Assembly (NCBI RefSeq): GCF_904849725.1
Contig: NC_058523.1
Location: 209,587,689-209,651,688 of the forward strand
DNA: 64,000 nt
Source: Hordeum vulgare subsp. vulgare
Lineage: Eukaryota > Streptophyta > Magnoliopsida > Poales > Poaceae
Reading direction: 5' to 3'
Below, piece by piece: positions 36,143-49,294 of the stretch (position 1 is its first letter; each line of letters starts with the position of its first letter). The position numbers and the translations under genes are program-made. The notes below the pieces were generated by a model. The model did not search any database. It was not told the DNA's origin and saw nothing but the letters and a program-made list of their open reading frames with translations.

Positions 36143-37146
36143 GCAAGACATTAGGATAAGCTATCTACTCATGGAATGTATCAACAAGGAGTTGTGGGGT
36201 TTCATGCAGAAAGCCAGCATTTGACTCATGGCTAGACAACTTGCATTTTTAAATAGTTTTGACAACTTTGATTTCTCGCACACCAGTCCACTAACACCAC
36301 AACAATAATCCATCGTGGAATCAATCCGTCTCCATACGGAAATGCAGTCCATGACACTCACGCTTATCTTGACAAATTTTATGAGTAGCCATTATAGTTA
36401 TCAATGAACAACATATGTCTCCAAGTAGTCCATATCCGCGGACGCGGCTATTCGAATAGATCATAACCCTGCAAGGGTGTACTTCTTCACACATGCTCTC
36501 GCCACTTATCGCCATGTGCACGTCATGCACCTCGGGAACCTTCAAGCGGAATCCCAGCGAGGGAGTCGGCCACGACCGTTGACCACACTAATACTTAGTC
36601 CAAGTCTATCGCCTATCTGAGGGTAACCCGCACGGAAGTCCGGCCGTGGTTTCCGCCACATGTGGTAGTATCTCGTCTTGGATTACATACACGGAACTCA
36701 GTTCCTAAGGACGGTTCCAATGAAACAACCCGCCATGTACTCCTACATAGCCTTTCACCAGTACCTTTACCAAGTCAGGTTCAACACACAATCTTTACTT
36801 ACTGAACACATTCTCACAATTCTGTTCATAACCCAGATGACAGACCATACACAACTCTAAGCATAGCATGCATAGTAGGATAAGGGACATAATGGCTCAA
36901 ACATCTACCAGGTATGCTAGGTTGCAAGGTTCGGCTATTTACTGTGACAAAGACAGGTCATGCAAAGGAAGTGGGTTCAACTAACGTAGTAAAAGCAGTG
37001 AAAGCATTTGCCCTGATGCAAGAAATAAGAGAAGGAGCGAGAACATGGGATTTATTGGGATGATGAAAATGGTTGCTTGCCTTGTTGCTCAGCAGAGGGA
37101 CAATATCCGTCCGTCGGATATTCGGAGGAATCCGGAGGAGAGAGGC
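36045..37146 (-). other. E5 3' LTR: candidate split micro-ORF
   Basis: Exon-like 37146-37081 (66 nt) contains SSEYPTDGYCPSAEQQ; the GCAAGC donor follows. Exon-like 36100-36045 (56 nt) reads VVNDPNGGFYLDIDDDE then TAG, after TTGTTGCAG. Exon lengths and phase equal those of E2 despite the diverged LTR. Confidence 0.4.
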
Positions 37147-39260
37147 CTACCGGTAAGAACAATATCAATCAATAACAATCATATGCAACAAGATGATGCA
37201 TGAGCATCGCATGAAAAAGAAAGGTGGTAGGCTAATGTGACTACCATTTCTTAAGTTGAAGTTGATTTGAATCAAGATTCAAATATCACTTCAAACTAGG
37301 TATTTTCAAATACCCTTTTCATTGATTCGACCTGATGCTCAGGTAATCTTGTTTTAGCATGCATAAAGATGGTATTTTGAGGTGCTAATTGTTCTTGGTC
37401 ATTGTTTGGTCATAAGGTTTGAGGTGGAAATCAAATGGATTTCAAATTCCAACTCCAAATTATTTAATAAGGTTAAGCTATTCATCATTTAATCTGTTTG
37501 GTGATGTTAACATTTTCAAATATACTTGAAAATATCAAAATCAGATTCCTTGGATTTTTCGGATCCTTTTTCATAAATAAATTATTTTCATTGGAGTTAC
37601 AAATTATTTTCTATGATTTTTAGAAGTTTTGGGCATTTTCTGGAATTCTTTTAAATCAGAAAAAGCTTTATTGCATCAGCATGACATCAGCAGGTCCAAC
37701 TCGCCATTGAAAGTCAAACCTGACAAGTGGGACCCACTGGTCAGTGACTCTGGCCAGTTTTTAGTTTAAATTTCACTTAATAGATTAATTATCAGGGATG
37801 GACCCACATGTCAGTGACTGTTTATGTTTTTATTTAATTAATTGTTTTTACTAATCCTAAACTTAATTAACCAGGGGCTGGCCCCACCTGTCATAGGCTC
37901 AGGGGGGTCAGATCCACCGGCGGCAAGGTCGTCCTTGCCGGCGGTGACCCTCCGGCAACCATCACAATGGCGGAGGGGCTCGGAAATCCCATTCCGACGA
38001 CCATTTGCGTGGCAGAAGGCACCAAACTGACCAGCGTTCACCCACCGTTCCATTTCTGCATAGAACCGGGGCTGATCTGGCCGGAGATGACGCCGACGAC
38101 GAGCTTGGCGGCGGCCGAAGCTTGGGCATCATCGGGGTCATCGAAACAGGGGGCATCACGCGCGGGGCTAGGCTCCTACAACATCTACGCGATGTGTTGA
38201 AGCGTTTGCAAGTCTCAGATCAACGAGCTGATCACCGGAGGGCCACAGGCAACGAGCTACTGCGGCGATCATCGTCGGGCTCTGGTGGAATCAGGTGCTA
38301 GGGCTCGGAATCGAGAGGGGAAATAGAGGGGAAAGGATCCTGAGCTCACGAGGAGTGCAGAGGCGTTGAAAGTAGGCTCGGGGAAGGCCTGAGGAGGAAG
38401 AACGGCGGCGATGAACGTCGGCGATCCGAGAGGAAGAAGGCGGCTTCTCAGTGATTCACTACATCTCGGCGTCGAGCTCGTGGCTTGGAAGCTTCAGGGG
38501 ACCCTGGCGGTTCTTGTGCGCGGCTCAGGAGGGAAGGAGGCAGGCCAGAGCGATGGCGAGCTCGAGCTCTACTCGGGCTCCAATGGCAGCCGAGAGGAGA
38601 GAGAGAGAAGGGGGGAGAATGGGGAGGGGATGAGCTCGGGGAGGCCTCGGGGAGCTTATCCCCGACCTCGCCAGCACGACGCGGAGGCCAGGCAAGCACA
38701 CAGCTGCGTGGGCGCGCTGGATCGAGCGGCAGCCACCTCCTGCTCCGACTAGCACAGAGGAAGACGACAGCTAAGGTGGGCTGGGCTTCAGGTAAGCGTA
38801 GGATAGTTATTTTCCTTTTTCCTCTATTTCTTTTTTTCTATTTTATTTGCTGACACTTGTTGCTATTTATTTTTGTCACTAAAAACAAACCAAAAATAGT
38901 TTGAAAAATGCTGGGGTGTTAGTTGGAATATTTCCAACCACCCATAATGTTTTTAGCATTTTTGAAAACTTATATATTTTTGAATTCAAATATAATTTGA
39001 ATTCAGGGACTTGCTGGTTTTAAATAAAATGCCAAAAGTGATTTGAGAATAGTTTTCTCACCTGATAATTTGTTTTCAATATTTATCAGAAATATTGAAC
39101 TTTTAAGAATGCCATTTTGGGTTCATTGATTTTGACAAGATTTGAATTTCCTTTGAATAAGTGGTGGCTAGGGTTTTTGGTTTGAGTTTCACCACTTCTT
39201 TGGAGTTTGTTTCAATTTATTGAATGCAATGGAAGAAAACATGTGCACAAATACTAAACT

Positions 39261-42200
39261 CTAGTTAGGGATCCAGGGATGTGACAACTCACCCGCACTC
39301 AAAAGAATCTCGTCCCGAGATATAGAAGTCGTCGGGGATAGCGCGGGATACTCAAGTCGGAGACGATCCTCTCTTTCCCATGTTGCCTCCTTTTCGGAAT
39401 GATTTGACCATTGAACTTTAAGAAACTTGAGGTTTCGATGTCGAGTGGTACGCTCAGCTTGATGAAGAATACGCACAGGGTATTCTCGGTATGAAAGGTT
39501 ATCTTGGAGATCAAGCGTTTCGTGGTCCACATCACGGATAGGATCCGAGAAGCAACGCCTGAGTTGTGAGACGTGGAAGACATCATGAACCTTGGAAAGA
39601 TGTGGAGGAAGTTCCAATTGGTAGGCAACTTCTCCTCGTTTGGCAAGAATGCGAAAAGGACCAATGTAACGTGGAGCCAACTTGCCCTTGATACCAAATC
39701 GATGGGTACAATTCAATGGTGTAACCCGAAGGTAAGCCTTCTCTTCAACTTCAAAGGTCACAGCCTTATGATGACGATCATATTGGCTCTTTTGACGAGA
39801 CTGGGCTGTTTTCAACTTTTCACGAATAATGCGAACCTGCTCTTCTGCATCCTGGATCATATCCGGGCCAAAGAGTTGCCTCTCTCCGGTTTCTGACCAA
39901 TTAAGAGGTGTTGGACATCTTCGTCCATAGAGAACTTCAAAAGGAGCTTTGCCCAAGCTTGATTGATAACTATTGTTATAAGCTTTGCCCAATTCATACC
40001 GAACGATATAACACAAGCTCAGAGCATATCTTCTAGGACTTAATTCACTCTTTCTACTTGACCACTTGATTGAGGATGGAAAGCAGTGCTAAAAGATAAG
40101 TGAGTCCCCATAGCATTCTGAAAACTTTCCCAGAAGAGAGAAGTAAAGATACTTCCACGGTCTGAGTTAATCTCCAGGGGAACACCATGAAGAGACACTA
40201 TTCAAGAGATATATAACTCTGCTAGCTGGCTAGCTGTTATACTCTCACGAAACTAGAAGAAAATGAGCTACTTTGGAAAGACGGTCAATGACCACAAAGA
40301 TAGCATTATTTCCTTTCTTGGTCTTGGGAAATCCGGTAATGAAATCCATACTGACTTTATCCCATTTCCATTCAGGAATAGCTAAAGGTTGAAGGGTGCC
40401 AGCGGGCCTTTGATGTTCTGCCTTGACTCGACAACAAACGTCGCAGTTAGCAACGAACTCAGCAATCTCTCTCTTCATCCTAGTCCACCAAAACCTCTCG
40501 CGTAGGTCCTGATACATCTTAGTACTACCAGGATGAATGGTGAGAGGAGAATCATGAGCTTCCTTAAGGATTAACTGCCTTAGATGTGGATTCTTAGGAA
40601 CCACTAGACGATTCTGGAAAAACACAACACCTTGATCATTCATGGAGAATTCATTAGCGTCTCCGCAAATAATATTCTCCTTGATCCGTGATATACCCTT
40701 ATCACGCTTCTGGCCAGCTATGATTTGATCCTTAAGAGTAGGCTTCACCACCAGGGTAGAAAGGAATCCTTGAGGAACAATATGAAGATTTAACTTCCGA
40801 AATTCCTCATAGAGATGTTGTTGACCTCGGTGTAGCATCAAATTGTTACAATGGGACTTACGACTTAGGGCATCAGCCATAACATTGGCCTTCCCCGGGG
40901 TGTAATTTATTCCTAAGTCGTAATCCATGATCAACTCAACCCACCGTCTTTGCCTGAGATTCAAATCCGGCTGGGTGAAGATATATTTCATACTTTGGTG
41001 ATCAGTGAATATTTCGCAACGATTACCAAGAAGGTAATGTCGCCAGGTTTTAAGTGCATGGACTACAGCTGCAAGCTCAAGATCATGTGTGGGATAATTA
41101 TCCTCATGTGGACGCAACTGTCGAGATGCGTATGCAATCACATGACGATCTTGCATGAGAATGCAACCTAATCCTTGTCGTGAGGCGTCGCAATAGATAA
41201 CGAAGTCCTTAGAGAAATCTGGTGGTAGCAACACATGTGCGGAAATCAGGCGTCTTTTCAGTTCCTGAAAACTATGCTCACACTGTGGTGTCCACTCAAA
41301 CTTTTTATCTTTCTTGAGGAGTTCAGTTAGAGGCTTTGCAACCTTGGAGAAATTCTCGACAAAGCGGCGACAATTGCTCGCTAGACCAAGAAAACTCCTA
41401 ACTTGCTTAGCCGATTCAGGTTGAGTCCAATCAAGGACAGCTTGAACTCTCTCGGGATTGACATCAATACCCTTACCAGAGATTACGTGACCTAGATAGG
41501 TCACTTCTCGTAACCAAAATTCACATTTTGAAAACTTGGCATAAATGCGATGCTCTCGAAGTTTCATCAATACCAGCCTTAGATGCTCGGCATGTTCTTG
41601 TTCCTTCTTCAAGTAGATGAGAATATCATCGAGGTATACTATGACGAATTTATCCAAATACTCCATGAAGATTGAATTCATCAAACGAGAGAAAGTGGCT
41701 GGGGCATTGGTTAAACCGAAGGACATGACGGTGTACTCGTATTGGCCATAACGAGTGACAAAAGTCGTTTTTGGAATGTCCCCGTTCTTGATCTTGATTT
41801 GATGGTATCCCAACCTCAAATTCATTTTTGAGAAGACTGAGGATTTAGCGAGCTGATCATACAGATCGTTGATCCCGGGGAGCGGATACTTGTTCTTTAT
41901 GGTGACCAGGTTAACTGGTCGGTAACCTACAACCATCCGATCCGTTCGGTCTTTGTTCTTGACGAAGAGGACGAGACAAGCCCAAGGAGAAGAGCTAGGA
42001 CGAATGAAACCTTTATTCAAGGCCTCATCTAATTGTTTCTTAAGTTTGGCTAGCTCCAGGGGTGCCATCTTATATGGTCTCCTGGCTATTGGAACAGTTC
42101 CCGGAACAAGATCTATTACAAACTCTACATCTCTGTAAGGTGGAATTCCTGGCAGTTCCTCTGGAAAAACATCCGGGAAGTCATGGACTACCGGAATGTC

Positions 42201-43732
42201 TTCAAGTTCCGGAAGAGGGTTGGCATTGAGGGAATAGAGTTGGCATTTGGCAACTCGAGTAGAGACATTGACTATCTCACCTGAGGGATGGGTAAGCTGA
42301 ACATTTCTAGAATGAGTATCAATGTTGGCATAGTGAGCTGACATACAGTCCATACCTAAGATGATATTGATATCCGAAGATTTCAGGGCTATCAATGATG
42401 CTAGAAAAACTAGCCTGTCTACTAGAATTTATTGTCATAGGTTATCCTGGAGGTTTGCCACTTACTACCAGGGGTTTGGACAACCAATGGAATTGGCATA
42501 TCACAGAAAGACATGTTATGCAACTATGCATAACTTTCTGAAATGAAGGAATGAGAAGACCGAGTGTCAAAAAGAATAGACGCTGGGTGATGATTAGCAA
42601 GGAGCGTACCCAGTATGACGTCGAGATCCTCTGCAGCTTCTTCTGCTGAAACATAGTTCACACGGCCACGTGAAGGAGTTGGCTTCACATAATAAGCTTT
42701 GCCCGACTTGCCTTGCCCAACGGACTTTCCGGGTTGCTTGGAACCCACATTCTGAGGACACTCTTGGGTATAGTGCCCTGGTTCTCCACATTTCTAATTG
42801 TCACCTGATTGGCACGTGGTGCAGCATTGCTAGCTGGACCACCATAGGTTTTTGCTAGAGGGTTGGTCTGATTCATCTGAGGCACTACACAGGATGGCCT
42901 CGGAGTGTATCTTGGCGGCAGAGAACTATTTGGAACCCACAGCCTGCGTTTTGGGAACGCGGAACCAGATGACGAGCCAAAGTCATGGAAGTGCTTCTTT
43001 GTGGCTTCATAGTCGGTATGACCAGTCTCGGCACTCATCGCCTTGTTAACCAGGGCTTGGAAGCTTGTACATTCGTGGAGGCACAAATCACGACGAAGCT
43101 CATGCTTAAAGACCCTTACGGAATCTTGCTTGCTTCTTGGCATCAGTAATCACCTCCTCTGTTGCATAGCGGGCGAGGTTACCGAACTCGCGGCTATAGG
43201 CATCCACGGTCAACTTTCCTTGGGTGAATGCACAGAACTCCTCTCTCTTTCTGTCCATCAGGCCCTTTGGAATATGGTGCAGACGGAAGGCTGCAGTGAA
43301 GGCTGCCCATGTGGCTGCTCGTTCAGCAGGACGCACAGCTTCAAAGTTCTCCCACCACAGATTGGCGGGTCCTTCCAGAAAGTATGCCGCAAAGGTCACC
43401 TTGTCGGCCTCAGAAACATTCGCAGAGCATGATATACTGCACAAACAATCATCAGCGTCGAGGGGATCGACGGAGTGACGGAACTTTGGAGGATTCAGCT
43501 TCACAAAGTCATTGAGGGACACTGCAGCATTCCTAGGCTGACGAGCCGTATTTTGCTCAATATGCTCTAACAGTCGGTTGGTCTCCCTTTTGTTTCTGTG
43601 TGCCTCAAGCATAACTTCTGCCAGAGAGGGCGGGTGATGCAGTTCCTCCTGTGACGCTTGACTACCCTCGCCTTGCTCATGAGCAGGGGCACGGTTCAAC
43701 CTGGTTAACACCATCCTGACAAACAAACTCAC
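39261..43732 (-). pseudogene. gag-pol: E5 gag-pol, broken by several frameshifts and stops
   Basis: Same architecture as E2 gag-pol. A 716-codon open stretch (42395-40245) covers the protease end, RT with YLDD, RNase H and integrase to just after the first catalytic Asp. Another (40016-39261) carries the integrase C-terminus and chromodomain. Damage: the first gag ATG is GTG (43732), leaving the second ATG at 43714; a frameshift follows RFRKGL near 43106. The zinc knuckle has lost its first Cys and the frame near 42790. The protease motif reads DTR instead of DTG. A stop follows ESYA, a one-base insertion shifts the integrase frame near 40250, and about 20 bp are missing near 39990. It is non-functional. 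Confidence 0.92.
39287..39300 (-). other. E5 polypurine tract
   Basis: The minus strand reads GAGTGCGGGTGAGT just before the 3' LTR. Confidence 0.8.
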
Positions 43733-44058
43733 AACTTAGACCAAAATCAACATTAATACTAACTATGGATTAAGAATGCACTGAACACTTGGAATGCGGA
43801 AATGAATATCCGAACAGCATGGTAACAAGCAACTGCTATATATACACCGTGGTTCATACACACCATTACATAGTTCAGTACAACCTTAACCGAAGAGCAA
43901 ACTACTGAAAACATGAAACTACTCATCATAGGCTTCCAAGCTTCCTATACATTATTTATCTATGCCACCGGAATTCATTTCACGACACAAACATACTTCA
44001 CAAATCACACAGGACTGTGAAAGTACAACTACTACCATACTATCCTTCTACTCACGGT

Positions 44059-44832
44059 TCAGGCATCCGCGTAGACCATCTCATAAGGATTGCCTCCATG
44101 ACCTGGAAGCTCATCCTGCGGGTCAGAAAATACTCCAGCCTAAGACACCTCGGATCCATAAGGACACGGGTGTGGCCTTGGTCCCCTGACTGGTGGTAGT
44201 AGAGGTCCCCGAAGAGGGGTGACTCCTCCTATAGCAGGCCAGTCAACATGAGCTCGAAGATGGGTCCTAACAGGGTTCAACATCTCCATATATCCATACC
44301 CTGTCTGGACTACAGGTGCCAGCTGCGTCAAAGCCGTCCACAGACGGGCACGTGTAGCATAGAGCTCCATACGAAGGGCACGAGCATCCCTGTCTCAATT
44401 CTCTAGCATCTCAGCAGTGGACTGCAGCAGCGGATCCTCCATAGAGGAATTGAAGTATACCCAAGTGAGGTATCCTTCTTCACCTGGCTGAGAGGCAGGA
44501 ACATAGCAGAACTCTGAATTCTGCAGCAGTGCATGTCTAGCCCTCATGATGGTCAGCATTGAATAGGCAGCATCTTGTACTGCCATGTCAACGGTGACCC
44601 CCAATCCATAAGACCAATGGATTGGATCCTCAGCTCCAGGGTTATCTGGGAATACCCTAACAGTGCAGAGGTATTGGCTCTGATTAAAATCCCGATACTG
44701 CTCCTCCACTGTGTACTCTGGGTACCAACAGTAACCAGACACTAACATCATCCTGACTAGCATGGCCGTATGACCCGGCACATCAATGCACCTAGTCAGA
44801 CGAACCACCTGACGAGAAGGATGGCCAGGCAT
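44059..44832 (-). pseudogene. E5 extra ORF upstream of gag, two nonsense mutations
   Basis: Homologous to the E2 and E6 extra ORFs and exactly 774 nt from ATG (44832) to the native TGA (44061-44059), with no indel. Two point mutations create stops: TGA at 44397-44395 (Arg codon AGA in E2) and TAG at 44142-44140 (CAG in E6). The dsRBD-like part (WYPEYTVEE, LCTVRVF, GLGVT, AVQDAAYSML) is kept. Absence of indels, in an element whose gag-pol has several, fits the idea that this ORF was under constraint before insertion. The acceptor-like CTCTATATTCAG touches the ATG. Confidence 0.8.
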
Positions 44833-44992
44833 CTGAATATAGAGAGTATTGCAAAAGCATTAGAGCTCTGAAGACAAAATTGGGCAGCATAACGGCTGTA
44901 AATGCTCAAAAACAATTTTGAGACAACCCATAAAAATAGGATAGAGTAACCACTCAACTATCAAGTTCAATTATCTAATCACCAATACTTAC
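44833..44992 (-). other. E5 leader: candidate 160-bp intron
   Basis: Minus strand: donor-like GAA/GTAAGTATT and acceptor-like CTCTATATTCAG at the same places as in E2 and E6. Confidence 0.45.
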
Positions 44993-45258
44993 TTCCTTTT
45001 CCTAGGGATAAAAGAAACCCAAAGTAACTCTCGACCCGTTGTCCTATAATCTACCGATCATGAACACGAGCCTAAGAGAAGGTAAGTAACCTTGTCCTTA
45101 ATCCCCACAGAAAAGACGAGGATGACCAGAATAGAATAACTTGAGAAGAGAAGCAAGAGTCTTACGTTCCTTTCCACAAACAATTCCCTTATATATAACT
45201 AAAGCAATTCTAGACTCAACTTTGACCTGTTTGGCTTAGTAATCCTACAGTGAGCCAG

Positions 45259-45270
45259 GCTCTGATACCA
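45259..45270 (-). other. E5 primer binding site (initiator tRNA-Met)
   Basis: The plus strand reads GCTCTGATACCA, the complement of TGGTATCAGAGC, four bases from the 5' LTR. Confidence 0.92.
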
Positions 45271-45274
45271 ACGC

Positions 45275-45884
45275 TGTTGGGACCCGATCCTAAGCCATAG
45301 GAATCCAGCTTGTAACAAATCACATCTCTTTGCGGTCTCACGCACGGTTATCCCCATGGCTGCAGCCTTACCTTAGCCGGGACCGTTTGCGCCTTTTGAC
45401 TCACGTATGCAATTGTGTCGCTAGCAATCCAATGACAGAGAACCCGGATCAACATGTCTAGTCATAAACCAAAGCGGCAGTTCCGCGCACGGATAGGCAT
45501 ACATGACCCAGCAAAGCAGGTGTCGGTCACCAACGAATGTAGACGAGTCGTAGCAAGCTACAAGGACTCCATTACATCGCGTGACATTTCCCCAAAGGGT
45601 ACAGACACAGCAGCTAAGAAGGACACATGCCGGTCAACAAATGTGTCCGGAGCAGTAGCGAACTACCATGGCTCGTTGGATCACAAAGGGGCATTTCCCT
45701 GTAAGAAGTGCTACTAAAGCCTATGGCTAGGTAATCGAACCCCATACATATCAAGTAGAACACACGTACGCATGGCATACCGATATGTATAAATACATCG
45801 ATGGCATCACAACATAACCATAAACATACAAACTTTATTTAGAAGGCTCGGAAGAGCCACAAACATAATATTACAAGGTAGGGG
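45275..45884 (-). repeat. E5 5' LTR, 3'-terminal 610 bp
   Basis: The plus strand starts TGTTGGGACCCGATCC and runs to AGGGG, the site duplicated by E6. It includes the last hairpin and AATAAA (complement at 45834-45839). Confidence 0.93.
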
Positions 45885-47985
45885 TGTCACATCCCTAACC
45901 CTTAAGCAAGATAGCATTGTGCTCATGTCTTCTTTGCATTTGCATCTAAGAAGTTTCAACAAAAACAACAAAGTGGCAAAGGAAAAACTCAAAACCCTAG
46001 CCACCATTTCAATTAAAGGAAATTTCAACTAGTTCAAAATCAATGAACCCAAAATGGCCTCAAGAAATGTTCAAACTTTCTGATAAATCATGAAAGTAAA
46101 TGAGCATTGCAGAAAACTATTTTCTTGACACTTTAAGCATTTTTAAATAAATGCAAAAGCTACTGGTTTCAAATTTAAAAATTGAAATCAGAAACTATAA
46201 TTTTCCAAAAATGTTGAAAACCTTGGAAATGAGTGGGGATATTATAACAAATATTTCAGGAGGTCTAAAATAGTTTTTACTTTTTGTTTTGGAGCTGAAT
46301 TAATTAGCAATACAATAATTAGCAAAACAAGAAAACAAAAAAACAGAGGAAATGGAAAAAGACTTACCTGTCGCCCAAGCCTGGCCCGACCCATCTCCCC
46401 GCTCGTCCCCTCCCTCGCGCCAGTAGGCAGCAGGAGGTGGCCGCCGCCTCCTCCGGCGCGGCCACGCACCTGCGGGCCTGCCTGGCCGCCGGTTCGCGCT
46501 GGCGACGACGGGGATAAGCTCCCCAGAGCTTCCCCTATCCATTCCCCGCCTCGATTCTTCCCCTCCTCCCGGATCCCCTCCTTCTCCCTGCTGCCACCAT
46601 TAGAGCCGAGCTCGAGCTCGAGCTGCCCGTGCCCCTGGCCATAGGATCCCCTCCCAGAGCACGCCATTAGCTCCGCCTCGTCGCCCTGGTCGTCTCTGCA
46701 GAAGCCGAAGCCTCCTCGAGCCCTGCAACGCCCGCAACACCGTCGTCCTCCACCTCCGGCCGCCGGACCTCTCCCGTCGATTCGTCGCCCCCAGGCCTTC
46801 CCCGAGCCGTCTAAGCTCTGCTCTGCACTCCCTGTGAGCATGCGGTCGTTTCCCCTAAGTTTTCCCCGTCGATCCCCTCCTCTAGCCCTAGTTTCACCGG
46901 AGCCCGACGAGGACCGCCGCTGCCGCTCGTCGCCGGTAGCCCTCCTATGTCCAGCTCGTCCTTCCGAGGGCACCAACAGCTCCAGGACGACGCGTAGATG
47001 CCGTAGCAGCTAAGGACCGAGCGTAGATCCCTCTGATTCAAAGACCCCGATGACGCCCGAGCCTTGGCCGCCGCCAAGCTCGTCGCCGGCGTCATCTCCG
47101 GCCAGATCAGCCCCGGCTAGGCCCAGAAATGAAGCTGCGGGAGACGTGTCGTTCCTCTGGTGCTCTCCGCGCAGCATTTGGCCCCCTGTGCGCCGTTTCC
47201 GAGCCCCTCCGCCGTGCTGGTGGTCGCCGAAGGCTCCCCGCCGGTGAGGACGACCTCGCCGCCGGTGGAGGTCGACGTGGCAAGCTAACCCAGCCGAGTA
47301 GTGACTTAATCACTCGCTGACAAGTGGGCCCAAGGCCAAGTCAAACCTCAGTTAGGGCTGGTCAGCGCGGGATTAGTCCCAGAGGCTGACCAGTGGGGCC
47401 CCCTGTCAGGTTTGACCTGAACAGGTCGGCTGACCTGCTGACGTCAGCCTGATGCAATAAATAGAATTTCCAGTTTAAAACTTATTCAGGAAATTGCTAA
47501 AATTTGTAAAAATCATAGAAATTAATCTGTAACTCCAATGAAAATAATTTATATATGAAAAAGTATCAGAAAAAATCAAGGATTCTGATTATGCTATTTT
47601 CAACTATGTTTGAAAAAGTTATAGAACCCTAAATTGTGAAATAAGGAATAATTCAATTCTTTTAATCACTTTATAAATGGAATTTGCAAAAATATTCAAA
47701 TTTCATTATATATGCAATGATCACACACTGCCCTAGATATAAATCAGTACCATAACATGACATTTCATGCATGTTAACATTAGGTTGATCTGAGCATCAG
47801 ATCGAATCAATTAAACCGGTATCCGAGAAAACCCGTTTGAATTACTATTCAAATGTGATTCAAATCAACTCTAAACCTAAAACATCTTGATTATAATAAC
47901 TTATCACTTTGCATCGTCATGCCATGCTCATGCATCATTTTGATTGCATATGATTGTTATTGAATGTTGCCATTCATTTCGGTAG

Positions 47986-49294
47986 GCTCCGCACCCCCGG
48001 ATTCCACTGAATATCCGTCAGACGAATATCGTTCCTCCTCTGAGCAACAAGGCAAGCAACCCTTTTGATCATCCCGATAACTCCTATGTTCTTGCTCCTG
48101 CACCTATGTATTGCATTAGGATCAAATGCTTCAACTGCTTTTGCCACGATAGTTGGACCCACTTCCTTTGCATGACTTAACCTTGTCATAGTAAATAGCC
48201 GAACCTTGCAACCTAGCATACCTGGTAGTTGCTTGAGCTATGATGTGCCTTATCCTGCTATGCATGCTATGCTTAGAGTTGTGTATGGTCTGTCATCTGG
48301 GAGATGAACAGAAATGTGGAATGTGTTCGGTGAGCAAAGGGTTGTGTGTTGAACTTGATTTGGTAAAGGTACCGGTGAAAGGCTGTGTAGGAGTACATGG
48401 CGGGTTGTTTCATTGGAATCGTCCTTAGGAACTGAGTTCCGTGTATGTAATCCAAGACTAGATACTACCACATGCTGGGCCCTGAAATATGACCCCGCTC
48501 GGCCTATTAATCGCGTAGTACTCGGTCCAGGAGTTGCAAGTAGTTTCTGGTGTTTATAGTAATGCTGGAGGCCGTGCATGGTGCTGACCTGAGAGGTGGA
48601 CCGTGATGCGGTAGGCAGTGGCACGGTGTACCAAGTGGCACCCGGATGGTGGGCTTGTGAACCCTGCGCACATCGTTTGAGGCCGTGGCGGAAACCTCGG
48701 CCGGACTTCCGTACGGGTTACTCTCAGATAGGCGATAAACCTGGACTAGGTACTAGTGTGGTTAACGGTCGTGGCCGACTCCCTCGCTGGGCTTCCGCTT
48801 GATGGTTGCCGAGGTGCATGACGTGCACATGGCGATAAGTGGCGGGAGCGTGTGTGACGAAGTACACCCCTGCAGGGTTATGATCTATTCGAATAGCCGC
48901 GTCCGCGGATATGGACTACTTGGAGACATATGTTGTTCATAGATAACTTCAATGGCTACTCATAAAATTGTCAAGATAAGCGTGAGTGTCGTGGACGGCA
49001 TTCCGTATGGAGACGGAATGATTCCATGATAGTGTATTGTTGTGGTGTTAGTGGACTCGGGTGCGAGAAATCAAGTTGTCAAAACTAATTGCAAAAAGCA
49101 AGTTGTCTAGCCACGAGTCAACTACTGGCTTCCCGCATGAAACCCCACAATACCTTTTGATACCTTGCACGAGTAGTTAGTTCTCCTAAAGTCTTGCTGA
49201 GTACCTTCGTACTCATGTTTGCTTAATAAATGTTGCAGAGGTTGCTAATGACCCTAATGGAGGGTTCTTCGTAGACATCGACGACGACGAGTAG
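47986..49294 (+). other. E6 left LTR: candidate split micro-ORF
   Basis: Exon-like 47986-48051 (66 nt, STEYPSDEYRSSSEQQ) and 49239-49294 (56 nt, VANDPNGGFFVDIDDDE, TAG), with GC donor and TTGCAG acceptor, phase-compatible. Confidence 0.4.

Larger units (their letters stand above)
35282..39286 (-). repeat. E5 3' LTR (4005 bp)
   Basis: On the minus strand it starts TGTCACATCCCTGGATCCCT and ends GGTCCCGACA. Relative to the 5' LTR it has lost about 211 bp at 36660/36661, and it keeps a 215-bp piece (36403-36617) that the 5' LTR lost. GC-rich ORFs at 37838-38853 overlap on both strands and are not called. Confidence 0.94.

Noticed and set aside
38411..38853. Plus-strand ORFs of 113 and 122 codons in the E5 LTR
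   Set aside because: Antisense to the element in a GC-rich block with all three frames open; no domain.
45454..45717. 87-codon ORF repeated in several LTRs (also 35462, 49606 and 59770)
   Set aside because: Repeated because it lies near the 3' end of each LTR, antisense to the element; no domain seen and stops differ between copies.
46242..46976. A 244-codon minus-strand ORF in the E6 LTR (and similar ones at 56418-57137, 23493-23930 and 13425-13843)
   Set aside because: Gly/Arg/Ser-rich, lies in a GC-rich LTR block with open frames on both strands and no known domain; frame length changes between copies. Kept only as context for the antisense donor finding.
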